A stretch of DNA of 64,000 nucleotides from Gracilariopsis chorda (Eukaryota > Rhodophyta > Florideophyceae > Gracilariales > Gracilariaceae). Made by a program: the position numbers and the translations under genes. Under the pieces are notes generated by a model. That model was not told the DNA's origin, made no database searches, and saw only the letters and a program-made list of their open reading frames with translations. Positions 1 to 10,753 of the stretch are shown one piece after another. Where the stretch lies: contig NBIV01000184.1 of the NCBI GenBank assembly GCA_003194525.1, positions 1 to 64,000 on the forward strand. The letters are read 5' to 3'. How positions within the stretch are numbered: the first letter of the stretch is position 1; every line of letters starts with the position of its first letter.

Positions 1-126
1 TCCCTGGTCTTACAAACCGGCTTTCGCCGTGACACCTCTGGGAGGCTCTACCCAACTGGGTTCACCTCGTGAGAGGAAGATCCCGGACGTCTTTCGGTTT
101 TTCCCCTTTTGGGGCATTGCACCACA
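1..126 (+). repeat. 3' end of a gypsy-type LTR (fragment at window edge)
   Basis: The sequence closely matches, in reverse orientation, one end of the solo LTR at 51374-52208, and more distantly the ends of the element A LTRs. It finishes in GGGGCATTGCACCACA, the same terminal motif type (…ATTGCACYACA) that closes the LTRs in this window. Immediately after it the Tc1 transposase C-terminus begins, so the LTR inserted into that transposon. The other end lies outside the window, so the target duplication (expected to be ATACT) cannot be tested. Confidence 0.8.
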
Positions 127-1032
127 ATACTGTTCCAAACTGATTCGATTTAGCACCAAGCTCGTCCACAGTATCAAAATGCTTAAAAACTTGATAAAAA
201 GGCCCTCACCACACACACCCACACATTTTCCAATTAAATTCAAGTCTGGACTATGAGCCGGCCACTGTAACACGTCAACTTCCTTGCATACAATCCACTT
301 TTTTGTAACCTTAGAACGATGGATAGATGCACGATCTTGCACTAAAGTCCAACTTTCACCTAATCTTTCTGTAGCAAAAAGTAAAATTTTCTCTTCAAGT
401 AGTTTTAAATAGTCGTAGAGTTCTGGCTACCATTCAATTCTACTACTTGCAGCGCAACATAGTAAGATATAGCTCCCCAAGCCATTACCTATCCACTTCC
501 CATATTCCGTTTCGAAAAACATATTGGTTTGATACGTAAATCGTGCGCATACATGCATTTTCCATCGGGGCCGTCCAAATTGAACTTGTTATCATCTGTA
601 AAAATAACTTTCTTCCAATCGATAGGTTTAGATTGAAAGTACTTTGTAGCAAACTCCATCCGTTTAATTTTGTGTGCTATCTTCATTTAAGGGCCTTTCA
701 CCATTTTTCTGTACGTCAAGTGTTGAAATTTGTAAATTATCTGCTGTATTGGACGAGTCGTTACTAAAAGTTGCATGTATTGACAAATGTCATTTCCACT
801 GTTTTTTTGATTAGAGTTTTGCAAAATATCCGCCGATCTGTTTGTTTTGTAAGCTTTTGGTTATTAGCTCGCGAATACTTTCGGCTGGATTTGTTCGAGT
901 TGTTTAAAAATTTTCAGAGGCTCTTCTAGAGCGTTTGATAGCCTCTGCAATTTCTTCTTGGCTGACTTGCTCGTGGTGTAGGGCTAAAATGATGCCTTTT
1001 TCCCTGTCCGTAAGGGAATTGCCGCGGGGCAT
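127..1032 (-). pseudogene. Tc1/mariner-type transposase, decayed
   Basis: Read from 1032 downward, the N-terminus is a helix-turn-helix region beginning MPRGNSLTDREKG, with the QEEIAEAIKRSR segment typical of Tc1-like DNA-binding domains. The first catalytic Asp region is visible at 489-686 (VIFTDDNKFNLDGPDG). The second lies near 340 (QDRASIHRSK) and the last near 270 (WPAHSPDLNLIG). In active relatives the last motif continues with a Glu (…PDLNLIENVWG); here the Glu is lost. Several stops and frame changes separate the pieces and the C-terminus is cut by the LTR at 1-126. It is a dead copy; no terminal inverted repeat could be assigned with confidence. Confidence 0.82.
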
Positions 1033-1925
1033 TGTTTTGCAACTGTTGTTTAGACATTCTTTGTTCAGGACTGTGAAGCCGTTTTGTGCCGTTTTATTAG
1101 GCTTGGTTACACTTACAAATGGCAAAAAAGGGCGCCAAAGTACAGTAAACAAGTGTTTGGATTTATTGAATTTCGTGGATCTATTTCGCATTTCACATTG
1201 TATAGTCTACATAAGTTTTTACTAGGGTCTACTTTGCACTTTTGGCCTTCTTGGTGCCGTTAGCTGTAATAGTCTTTACGCTCAGATGCACTACCGTCGA
1301 TCGGCCTTACTTTTCACGAGCAAGGCCGGTGGCTTGGTGGATTTATTTGAATTTTGGAGACTGTATGTAGTAGAGTGGCGCGAAGCGCAACGGCGCTGCG
1401 TGGTCGGTGACGGTGCAGTCGGTGCGCGCACAATTAAAAGCTTCTATTTTGATCTAAAACATTTGCCCGAGGCTAACCGCCACACTCCTCCCACACTCGC
1501 CGCTGCAATTGGGATATCTGCAGCTCCCACAGCAGAAAGCGTCGACAAAGCTCGCACTATAAAAATTACACACTTCATAAGATATGACGCACGCAACAGC
1601 AACAAGCAAAGCGCAACGTCAAACGTTTCCAGGCGCCACCGCATTGCGCACCCGACGAGCACTCATTAAGATAAAGTTATAACTTTATCTTAATGAGTCT
1701 ATCCATGATTCCAAGCGCACAAGAACGGTTTCGAGAACATACCAAACGCCGTACTAGGCCCGCGCAAAAACATAAAACTGTAACCGCCACAATATTCGCA
1801 AACAGAAAACATAAAAAAAAAAAAAGGGAGCGCAATGTGCTCACATCATGCGTCGAGTGCAGTACAAGGGTAGTGTTGGCGTCTAGCAAAATACAACAGC
1901 AATTGGCGCACCTCCGATGGATCGT
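1033..1925. other. Gap without a recognisable gene
   Basis: Contains an open frame at 1286-1669 (plus, 127 codons) that resembles nothing I recognise and runs up to the perfect palindrome at 1661-1698. Short A-rich runs occur near 1808-1825. The part just after 1032 is probably the 5' flank of the Tc1 copy. Nothing else is supported. Confidence 0.4.
1661..1698. repeat. Perfect 38-bp palindrome with no spacer
   Basis: The left arm ACTCATTAAGATAAAGTTA (1661-1679) is followed directly by its exact reverse complement TAACTTTATCTTAATGAGT (1680-1698). It is AT-rich in otherwise mixed sequence. It could form a cruciform, or mark two transposon ends fused head to head. Confidence 0.95.
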
Positions 1926-2837
1926 TCACGCGCAAGTCCGCAACCGTTCAGTCGAGTCGAGTGTGTCTCCGCCACAATCACCGAAACGCCCCGTTCCCCT
2001 CAAAACCTTGAACGCATCTTCGTCCGTAAGATCATCACCCACATAAATCGGCAACACATCCTCCCCGTCCATCTTCATTGCCTTCAACAGATACTCCACC
2101 GCCTTACCCTTGTTCCACGCCACGCGGCCGGGTCTCAGCTCAAACACCATTCTTCCCGCGAGTCAACGCCAGGTCGTGCTGCTTCGCCACGCCGTTCACA
2201 AAGCTTTCAATCGCCCCTATTTGGTCGCCTTCACATTTGCGGTAATGAAATGACACCGATAGCGTGTTGTCCTCCACTGAAGCGCCAGCGTACTGCCTCA
2301 ACCGTTTCTCCATATCCGTTTTCGCCGCCACCAGCGACGGCCGGTACTCAAAATGCCACCCGATGCGAAATGTCACCCACGCCGCCAGGCTTTCCATCAA
2401 TGTCAAACCCATGAGAACCAGCGTAAACCACATTGCTCAACTTCACAAACGACATAATCTTGCCTTTTAGACCGACCGGTCACAATAGCCGTGGTATAGC
2501 GTGACGCCACCTCCCGCAACACCTGCCTCGTCGCCTCCGGTAAAAACGCTTCGATCAGGGTCGTCCACAATAGGCGACAGCGTTCCATCGTAATCGAGGA
2601 ACAACACCACACGACGACCTTCTCGCAAACTTCTTCAATTACGCTCCAAAGCGTTTTGGCAAACACGTTGCCAGTCGAAGCGTCGAAGCTGCCGAACACA
2701 TTACTAGTACCGTTAGGACAACTTCCGCCACTGCCACCGCCCCCATGGGGCGCGCTTCCAAGCACCGTCGCGCAGTGCAAGTTGTTCGGCACCAGCGCCC
2801 ATGGCGCACCGCTTACAACGTTCGATTCCGCCTGCAA
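1926..2837 (-). pseudogene. Trehalose-6-phosphate phosphatase, frameshifted
   Basis: HAD-superfamily trehalose-6-phosphate phosphatase would dephosphorylate trehalose-6-P in the cytosol. In successive frames of the minus strand one reads the catalytic [15 protein letters not shown] (near 2580), then TAIVTGRS (near 2480), then KLSNVVYAGSHGFDI (near 2430), the substrate-cap segment ending VEDNTLSVSFHYRKC (near 2260), and the last HAD motif region KGKAVEYLL…[12 protein letters not shown] (near 2060). Order and spacing match the family, but at least five frame changes interrupt about 700 bp. Four are explained by one extra A or T in the coding strand (near 2557, 2462, 2371 and 2152). The N-terminus is unclear: an in-frame Ser/Gly-rich stretch precedes the domain and the start is not resolved. 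Either a pseudogene or a locus with uncorrected indels in the assembly; the undamaged genes nearby favour real decay. Confidence 0.8.
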
Positions 2838-4333
2838 CCGACGAGCAATGTGTCAAGGGTGGCGGTATGCCTAGTCGAGATTGAACTGCACAAAGGTTGA
2901 AGAGTTGCGGCCGTAGCACCGCCTCCAACCCCCCACACGAAGTACCCCCACCACAAGGCGTCGGCGTTGCACGACAAAAGCCCTCTGCGGCCGGCATATC
3001 GTCGGCCCTGCCTTCAACACAACCGTTCGTTCAAACAGACGTCTAGACCCCACCCCAAAAAAAGCGCAATACAAATGCAAACGCCGTTCAAAACTGCCGT
3101 GCGCCTCAACCCGCCTTCGTCGTGGTCCCGACCGCCAAGTGCGCAGTTATAACGACACGACCCGGGCACAATTTACAACCGCCCTTGCCAACTCTTCGCA
3201 GCCCAAGAACAGGAGCGCACCACGCGCGTGCGAAGCGGCGACAGCGGCGCCCAATTCATCCACGCGCGCGGCCGCAGTGTAAACCTGAGCGAGAAGCGAG
3301 TGCGGGCGAAGAGCGTGCGCGTGGCAGACGCTCAACAACGCGCTGGCGCCACGCATGAAATAGCGCAAACCCATCAGCGTCGAATCTGGCGCAATCTGCC
3401 TCCACGCGCGCGCGCGACGTGCGCACTTTGTGTGGCTCGCGCGCATCGCGTCCCTCACCTTCACGATTGACATGTCCCTCTCCTCTGCCCACCTTCCACT
3501 GCGCCACCGCAGTCGCGCCGCCCGTCTTTGCCGGCCCGCCTCCGTCAACAGGTGCGTGTCCCCGTCATATGATTATTCTCGCAGTGCCTTCCCGCTGCAA
3601 CCTGCTGCAACGTCCGCCCCCTCAATCATCCAATTGTTTCACACGCAGAAGCAGCAGCAAAAACACATCGCAGACTTTCTCGCATGCTCCACTTGTTGAG
3701 CTTCATTCACCCGCTGCGCCATACAATACCTTAATCTATAAAGCCACTGGTGTTAAACCTTTAAACCCACCTCAAAGAACGCCTCTCTCGCATCGCACCC
3801 CTGTTGGCCCGGCCCCACTCCGAACCACATTCCACTCCGCCCACCGTCGTCGTGTCCGCCACTCCGCCATCCTATCCACCAAACTACGAACTGGAAGCAT
3901 CACCCCACCCAAGCCACACATTCTCACACCACCCCACAAACTTCACATCGCCATTAATCACCGGCTCAACGAATACATGTTCAACTGCACATCTCCCCCA
4001 ACACAGCTTGTTTCCCAATGAGCACCTCTATCACTTACAACCCCGAATAGGCTTGTTTTCATTCTGCACTAGAACAGCTCCCTACTAGGCTCTTGAAAGA
4101 AAACGCCACGGCTCCAAAAAAGGGTACATAAGCCGCTTTATATACACGCCCATTACGTCATTCTACTCAGCCGTTCCAGGCACCGCCCCCCACCCCCACG
4201 GATTTATCTCTGTGCGGTCACAACGGCACATCCGCCCCCATCCCCAGCAAAGCTTGAAAAGTCCCATCCTTTCTGAAAAACACATTCACATCATATCCAT
4301 TTTCGTTTTGTTCTTGGTGCATCCCTCTCAGTT
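2838..4333. other. GC-rich gap, no supported gene
   Basis: Several overlapping open frames exist on both strands (for example 3147-3548 minus and 3419-4021 plus), but they are Ala/Arg- or Pro/Ser/His-rich and look like consequences of biased composition (CGCG-rich 3180-3430, C-rich 3480-4200). No GT20 trehalose-phosphate synthase motif was seen upstream of the phosphatase, so there is no evidence for a synthase-phosphatase fusion. The upstream region of the damaged phosphatase must lie here. Confidence 0.4.
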
Positions 4334-7300
4334 TCACTTGCCTCGATATCGCTCCTCCACGTAAACTTCTCGCGCCTGGCGCAGAACTTCCTGTCCATTC
4401 GCGCTCATTCCACAAAGAACTCTTCTTGCGTCTTCGTCATCCAAAGCCTTCATCAGGCTCACAACTCCCCCGAACAATCCTCGTCGAAACTCCGCGCTGC
4501 ACCCTCTCCCAATTCTATCACAGCAATCTGCCAGAACTGCACCAACAATCTCCCTGCCTGAACTGCATTCCACGAATTCTCTTAGGACATCCCCCACAAC
4601 AGCCCAGTTTCGCCACTCCCACCCTTCTTCGCCGCACCTTCAACAGCTCTTCGAACAAGCCCCATACACGTCCATCGTCCCACATTACCGTGTACATGCA
4701 ATATATATTCGGCATATACGCATCGTTTTTGTCACCATCTGCTCTTCGCTCCCGACGAAACGCTTCCCATTGTCATGTGTAAAAGCCACTACCACAGCCA
4801 GAGATTGTAGCACTTCTTGTATCGAATTGTTATCCAAACGGTGCGGAGCACGTCTGGCTACTGTAGTTTCACATGCATCTAAGCCCACCAACACACTCGA
4901 CCACGCAATGTGCTCCAACTCCTCCGCTTCCTTCCTTGACATACTCTTCGCTCGCTCAAAATTCTGGTACAGCATTTCCAGGAAACCGATCAAACGCTTC
5001 CAACATTTCCATCAGCTTCACAACTATCTGCGCGCTCAACTCGCGGCTCAGTCGAATACCACTCAAATCTCTCCGATTTCGCGCAGATACAAAATGAGAG
5101 AACTCGTTTCTTTCGTTCAGAACAAGAGTCTGTTGCTCGGAAGTAGAACGCGATCCACTTAATGCCGCCCCAGCCGCGAGCACGTTTCCCTGCACGCGAC
5201 ACAATGTATCGAGCGCTCCCTCCATCTTTCGAGCATCCTGAAGCGATTCAGCCGATTTGCATATCAAATAAGACAACTCATCATCAAAAGCTTTCATAAT
5301 AGTTGATCCTATTGTGCTTATGACTTCTTCACTCTCGAAAGTGCACATCGCACTTAACATTTCCACGCCAATTGTGCGCAAGGCGGCGCTTCGATCATAC
5401 AAGAAGTATAGCGCATGTGCCAGATGTCTGGAAATAGCAAAACCGCGCTTTGTGTCACAACTGAAGCGATCAGTTCTCCGCGGCATGTATTGACAACTGC
5501 TGAGAAGGAGATCACGTGAACTGGCGAAAACCTCGTCATACTTTCCCTCCTTGTCTTTTGTGATCACTTTGTTGACGCTTAACAAGAGGGCATGCTGCAT
5601 GGTCTCCACGAGAAAAGCCACGCATGCCTGGATTGCTTCGTTGTGCTCAGGATCATCCGGATCCGAATCTTGGACGAGGTGACCCCATACGGCAAGCAAC
5701 AACGACACGATTCGTAGAGCGTGAGGAATAGACGCATCCTTTTTTGATAGGAGTGATGCCTTGCAAGCGTGACACGATTTCTTCAGAACTTCCGCGAGGC
5801 GAACAAGAGCCATAGCGATTATACTTGAATCAGAGAACGAGCGACACATTGCGGCTTCAACGTTGCGTACAAAACCGAGCACCACTTCTAGCTCTGTTGA
5901 AGTCTTTGTCCATTTTTCCAGCACGTACTCAGCTAGTCGAACAACATCATTAAGCTGCGAACGTCTGTCAGACTTGCTTGATACTCTCGCCGTTTCGGCA
6001 GCTCTTTCCGAAAGTTTTGTTAGTATGGAAGAATTGAGAGAATACGCAACTGATTCTTCTATGATCGGTTTCAGTTTGATAGGATTACATTTGCCGATCT
6101 TGAGCAACACATTCAGTGCTTCTGTTCTTTCTTCGTTGTCAGACAAATCCGAGTACATTCGACGCACACATTTTTCAATTCGCTTCTCTTCTGACTCGGG
6201 CATGTACCCTGAAGGCGTGTGGAGAATAAGCTTGAACGTAGCCAATAAGCTAATGTTTGCTCGAGCATCCTTTTTCTCCTTGTTCAGAACCCCTTGAATA
6301 ATCTTCGGAAATGCATCTTGCACAACTTTCTTTTCCAATATGTCCGACCACAGATCAGGAACTGTTGGGTATTTGTTCACCAAGAACCTTAGAAATCTCA
6401 AAAAGCCGTGTGGTGTACGATAGCCTTGGAAAGTCAGCTCAATAACATCCATCATGCCGACCACAAGAGGGACGATTTCGTCGAACTTTGAGCCTTCAAA
6501 GAACGGATTAGGGACCAATTGCTCTCTTCCTTCTGGGGGAACCAAAGCATCAACAAAAGTGAACAATAACTCGATCAAACGACGTATGAAGGCGTGGTCT
6601 TCTTGAACTACGTTTTGCTGAACGTCAACGTGAACAAGCACGGATAGCAGGCGAATGCAACAATACTTCTCGATGGATCGAGATCCTCTTCTTCCATCTT
6701 TTCGACAAACTTCCTCTGGAAATCAGTTATGTCATCAATCCCAAATGGGAATCCACAAGCAGCTTGCATAATCCCACATTTCAGCAGTACTTGAAATGCA
6801 TCATCATCAGGGGTAACGTTCGCTTTTACAACTGCGAAAAGCAATGACGAAAGGAGAAACAGCGACGCACAGCGGATAGACCTACACTCTTCAAGGCTTG
6901 CGATCTTCCGCACCACCTCATTACAAAACAACTTGGATGAGCTGGGATTTGTCATCACGGCTATTTTCCATTATTATAGCCGAAAGAAATGCGACACTCT
7001 GCGCGTCATCTGATTTCATGTTACCAACAGCAATCGTTTTGATGCAATGCTCGGCTTGGCCTTTTGGCAGACGAAAAACTGTTATAGCCAAAGACTTTCG
7101 CAAGTCGTCATGCAGAAAGATGGATTGATACATTCCAAGCAGTGAACAATCGGGTTTGATGAAGTGGTTGAAGAATCTCGGTACCGCGCGTGATGTGGCG
7201 TACAGTTCGAGCAATTCATGGAATACTTGGCCCCGAGCATCAGTATGATCGCGATGACAACATGATTGTAGCAGTGTTGGAAGAATACTGTCAACTGTGT

Positions 7301-8462
7301 CAACGGATAACTTCACCATTGAAGTGGCTGCACGGCACAAAGGAGATACATCAGTGGCTGTTTTTTCTGAACTCAAATCCAGAAGTGCTTTGCAGACTTT
7401 CCTGAAAGCTTCTCGAATTTCCTGAGCAACCGCACGTACTCCAGATGCTTGGGCGCCTTTCTTGAGTTTCTTCTCCGCCTGAATGAACGAAAGGTCGTCG
7501 AAACTGGGTCGATACAGGTCAAGGCTTGCTGACGTTTCGAAGAGAGCACGTAAAGCATTAATGCGAGGTACGGACAGAGACTGTTCGTGTACCAAATTCT
7601 GCGCAAGGGCCGAAACCAGGTCCCGGAAGAAGCGCTGAACATGGTGCAGTTCGGAAAGCGGGCGACTTCGCTTGGAGCTGCCAGATTTGCTTCGCATTGA
7701 AATTGCTCTGCGGTTCTCTTCAAGTTCTTGAGTGCGGCGACGCTCGGTGTCTGCGTACGCATTAAGAAGAAAGTGAGTGGTCTCCGGCAGGTGTTCGTCA
7801 ACGGATTTGGACATGTAAACAATGATATCATCCCGTGAAAGATTTGGTTGCGCAAAGAATGCATGAGTAAGCACAGGTTCAGCAGGACGGCGCAGTATGG
7901 AGGATGAGAGGAATGGCTCTAAAAGCGGGAGGCATATGGATATCATCTTTTTGTGATCTTGTTCTTGTCTCTGGATTTGTCCATAGACTTTTAAAACAGA
8001 TAAGGCAAGAACGTGGAGATCCGGATGGAGTGGTAGAAGAGATGTGATGTTCCTTAAGAGGATGCCAAAATCCTGAAGAGATTGTGGTAGTGGAAAGTTG
8101 AGCAAGATAGTCATTGCCTTTGCAACGGCTTCGGTACAAGAAGGTTGAACGATATGCTCAGCAGCATGACGCAGAAGGGTGTCCGGAAACTCGGGAACGT
8201 ATTCAGACGTTCTTATAGCCTCGTGAAGGGTGTCGTGGAGAAGTGCCCAGTATTTCGAGAACTGATCGTCAGGCTCTTTTGGAGAGTTCTTCAAGACATA
8301 AAAGATATGGCTGAGGATGAGTGGGGCCGGATGGGGAATTAGTTTGCGCTTCAAAAGGTCACGAGCAGTTCTGAGCTTTTCGTCTGTTGAACCACGAGCT
8401 GTTTGGAGGAGACGGGCCGCCTTAGCATACGAAAACGGTTGTTCTTGTTCTGGCGCAGGCAT
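4334..8462 (-). pseudogene. Urb2/Npa2-like ribosome biogenesis protein, frameshifted
   Basis: One long gene starts at the ATG at 8460-8462 and reads through 8462-6921, 6958-6608, 6641-4956, 4993-4685 and 4597-4334, changing frame where the open segments overlap by about 35 bases. Continuity is clear from sense across the joins; no GT-AG intron fits them. Summed length is about 1370 residues of alpha-helical, HEAT-like sequence with no catalytic motif. The C-terminal block (near 4470-4334: NGQEVLRQAREVYVEERYRGK less the last residue, then stop) resembles the end of the Urb2/Npa2 family, a nucleolar factor for early 60S assembly, and the length suits that family. Assignment rests on that block and is tentative. 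Two of the frame changes sit at T runs (near 6925 and 4963) and are explained by one extra base. It may be a pseudogene or a gene with assembly indels; an essential factor would be expected to be intact elsewhere. Confidence 0.55.
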
Positions 8463-9112
8463 GGTAGGATGTTATGAGAGGGCAAAACAAAGAAAAGACA
8501 GTTGATTACAAAGGGAAGAGCTTAGTAGCCCGTGGCATAAACTGGATTACCCTTTTGACCAAAGCAATACTCGATTCGACGTTCGCAATCTTGATGTGTA
8601 TTGAATTTGTGCGGCGTTACTGTTCAGGTAGCCCTGTTCTCAGGAACTTGGGCGATCTTGAAAGTTGTTTGGTTTGCGCAAATCCCAAATCTTACATCTG
8701 TTGTGTACCGTCGGTACCAAAGGTGCAGGGTACGATACAGCTAGCCAACATTTGCTATTCCGTCAGAGAAGGCATGAGCATTCTAGACAAACTCTTCCAC
8801 AGAATCTTGCCAGAGCCGGATTTCAGATACCGAGAGAAGGCTAGCAAACCGTTTAACCCTTGGTGAAGTGGGTGTCGTGCGCTTTGCAAAGTGTCGGCGT
8901 TGGCGGATCAACGCATGCGCAATCGCGCTGTGTTGAAAGCAACACATTCAGAAAAATAGGCCAATTTCAGTGGCACCCGTCCCCACATGTGCGTAGCCGG
9001 CGCTGTCTGTGACTGGTTTTTATTCGAGCTTGCGGAATGTGTCAACGGATGAATTCACATCCGTCTCGGAGGGAGGCGCATCCGCCATCCAGCGTCAGCG
9101 AGAGCATACGCG
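8463..9112. promoter_or_regulatory. Divergent intergenic region between Urb2-like and DUF1990 genes
   Basis: 650 bp separate the start of the Urb2-like gene (minus) from that of the DUF1990 gene (plus), so both promoters should lie here. A 130-codon plus frame at 8474-8866 has no recognisable content. No clear TATA box was found. Confidence 0.4.
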
Positions 9113-9736
9113 ATGCCATTCGCGCGGCGCATATTCGGGGTGGACGTGTGCGTGCTCGGCCCACCACAAGCGCGACACATCCACGCGCTCTCGGAGAGCG
9201 ACGAGGCGAAACGACTGGTATATGAATACCGCAAACAATCGCTGACAGCAAGCCCACCAAAGCACTTCATCAACCACTTACACGATCGCATCGGACGCGG
9301 CAAAGAATGTTACAAGCGCGCGTCAGAAGCGTTGCGGTGCGGAAAGGCGTTGGAATTACCATGGGTGCGAATTTGGAGACTTGGCGGTACGAAGTGGCGC
9401 AACGGGGATGTGGTGGTAATTGCCGCACGCGTGTTGCCGTTCGTATGGACAGTGAACGTGAATCGAGTTGTGATGATGACAGATGAGCGTAATTTACTGC
9501 GTATTACATGGGGAACTACGCAGCGACACATGCTACAAGGCGAGGAGAGTGTGGGTGTACATGTTCGCAACGGAGAAGTAGAATTCGAACTGCGTAGCTT
9601 CTCAAAGGCGAATTGCGCGGTGGCCGCTATAGGCGGCGGGGTGATCCGCATGTTTCAAAGACGTTTTGCAAGAGATGTACGCGCGCAGCTAATGCAGATT
9701 GGGGGCGAGACGGATCAGGGCCAGGTTTGCTCGTGA
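9113..9736 (+). CDS. DUF1990-family protein
   Basis: A 207-residue protein matching the DUF1990 layout, a small domain found in plants and actinobacteria with no assigned biochemical role. Visible family features are the WVRIWRLG segment in the middle, the DGDVVVIAARVLP-like strand (here GDVVVIAARVLP), then the core RITWGTTQRHMLQGEE, where the family has a YGTLPGHVE-type motif, then VEFELRSFSKANCAVA, and the C-terminal MFQRRFARDVRAQLMQI helix. All are in one frame without indels. The start at 9113 is the first ATG of the frame and leaves about 60 residues before the best-conserved part. The 3' end overlaps the convergent MRNIP-like gene by 22 bp. Function unknown; membership in the family is fairly secure. 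Confidence 0.75.
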   Translation: MPFARRIFGVDVCVLGPPQARHIHALSESDEAKRLVYEYRKQSLTASPPKHFINHLHDRIGRGKECYKRASEALRCGKALELPWVRIWRLGGTKWRNGDVVVIAARVLPFVWTVNVNRVVMMTDERNLLRITWGTTQRHMLQGEESVGVHVRNGEVEFELRSFSKANCAVAAIGGGVIRMFQRRFARDVRAQLMQIGGETDQGQVCS

Positions 9737-10389
9737 TAGGGCTCGTCACCCGGAAGGACGGTGCAGTGGTTGGAGTCGAAGGAGTGGGCTGGCGCTGGAG
9801 ATTTTGGCGGAGATGCATCCGGGAGATTTATGCGGCGTCTACGCGTTGGAGGATGTGTGGAGGCGGGTTGTGTGTTGTCCACATTTGGATATGCATTCTG
9901 ACGGTGGCGTTTGCGCGAGGAGGCTTTCTGACGACGGGCGGCAGTCGCATCGGGCAGGACTGTGACGAACAGATGGTCCGGAACGGGGAATTGCTCCGAA
10001 TCAGGATTTGGTTGGCATTCAGGGGACGGGGATCGTTCCTTTCGCGAAGCAACAAGAGCCGAGTAGATGCGCCACCGCGACGGGGCAGGTTGCTTGAGCT
10101 GGGGCGAGTGCTCGGGTGGAGACAGCTCGGGCGGAGGCGGGGATGCAGGCGGAGAACGTGCTTGCGTTGGGTGAATGTGATGGTCGTAGCGTTCGGCGGC
10201 GAGACCGCGTTGAAGGTTGAATCGCTGCACGAAGGGGCGCACATCAGCGGCGCGCGAGGAACGCGCAAGCACCTTTCGCACGGACTGCTTGGCGGCACAC
10301 AGCTTGCAGACGAAGCGAGAGTCTTTGCGCTGCTGTGCGACCTGCGCCTGGCTACACTGGAAGCACTGCACTGCCAGGAAGACGGGCAT
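9715..10389 (-). CDS. MRNIP-like zinc-ribbon protein
   Basis: The ATG at 10387-10389 opens a 224-residue protein beginning MPVFLAVQCFQCSQAQV. Residues 5-65 form the N-terminal domain of MRN-complex-interacting proteins: CX2C (CFQC), about 18 residues, CX2C (CKLC), AAKQSVRKV, then ADVRPFVQRFNLQRG. In animals the protein binds MRE11-RAD50-NBS1 and promotes the DNA damage response. The remainder is Pro/Ser/Arg-rich and probably disordered, as in relatives. The frame stays open upstream to 10674, but nothing there resembles the family, so the internal start is preferred. The gene is convergent with DUF1990 (stop codons overlap) and divergent from the bHLH gene across 364 bp. An overlapping plus-strand open frame (9613-10695) is rejected as composition-driven. 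Confidence 0.72.
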   Translation of the reverse strand: MPVFLAVQCFQCSQAQVAQQRKDSRFVCKLCAAKQSVRKVLARSSRAADVRPFVQRFNLQRGLAAERYDHHIHPTQARSPPASPPPPELSPPEHSPQLKQPAPSRWRIYSALVASRKERSPSPECQPNPDSEQFPVPDHLFVTVLPDATAARRQKASSRKRHRQNAYPNVDNTQPASTHPPTRRRRINLPDASPPKSPAPAHSFDSNHCTVLPGDEPYHEQTWP

Positions 10390-10753
10390 TGCGCGCGACG
10401 ACGTGCAGACGAGGGGCCGACTCGATTGACGGGGAAGCGCGATTGGAGCGGTCGCGCCATTTTTGCGTTTCGGGTGTGGCCTTGCGCTTCGGGAGTGGGA
10501 CGCTTTTCGTGGCGACGTGTCACGCTCGGATTGCATGCCGCGTGGTGCAGAGTCCACTGCGGACACGGTGGGGCCCTCGGCCGTTTGGCGCAGCAAGCGC
10601 TTGCGCGGTCCGTTGTGCGTGCTACCGAGTCCGACGTCAGCGAGCCGCGGCGTGAGATGCCTCTCGCGCAGCACACTCTACCCTCGCACTCGTAGCGCTC
10701 CACCCCCACCCCCCCCCCCCCCCCCCCATCCCACCCGCTATCTCCCCCACCAA
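10390..10753. promoter_or_regulatory. Divergent promoter with a 19-base C tract
   Basis: 364 bp separate the start codons of the MRNIP-like gene (minus) and the bHLH gene (plus). An uninterrupted run of 19 C lies at 10709-10727, 26 bp before the bHLH ATG and so probably in its 5' leader. G-rich on the other strand, it could form a quadruplex or i-motif, and is also a likely site of length variation. No TATA box seen. Confidence 0.55.

Noticed and set aside
3419..4021. A 200-codon plus frame rich in Pro, Ser, Thr and His
   Set aside because: Composition-driven in C-rich DNA; no domain and no start context.
4218..4415. A minus frame that could extend the Urb2-like protein
   Set aside because: The best C-terminal match ends at the TGA at 4334, where the family normally ends; the extra frame is probably 3' untranslated sequence.
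1926..8462. Genome-wide programmed +1 frameshifting as in Euplotes
   Set aside because: Frame changes are of both signs, occur away from stop codons in the phosphatase, and are absent from many long intact genes in the window.
8474..8866. A 130-codon plus frame upstream of the Urb2-like gene
   Set aside because: No recognisable content, lies in the divergent promoter region.
9613..10695. A 360-codon plus-strand open frame opposite the MRNIP-like gene
   Set aside because: Trp/Arg/Gly-rich sequence with no family features; it mirrors the Pro/Arg-rich MRNIP frame, whose zinc-ribbon motifs identify the real strand. A second minus frame (9828-10898) is rejected for the same reason.
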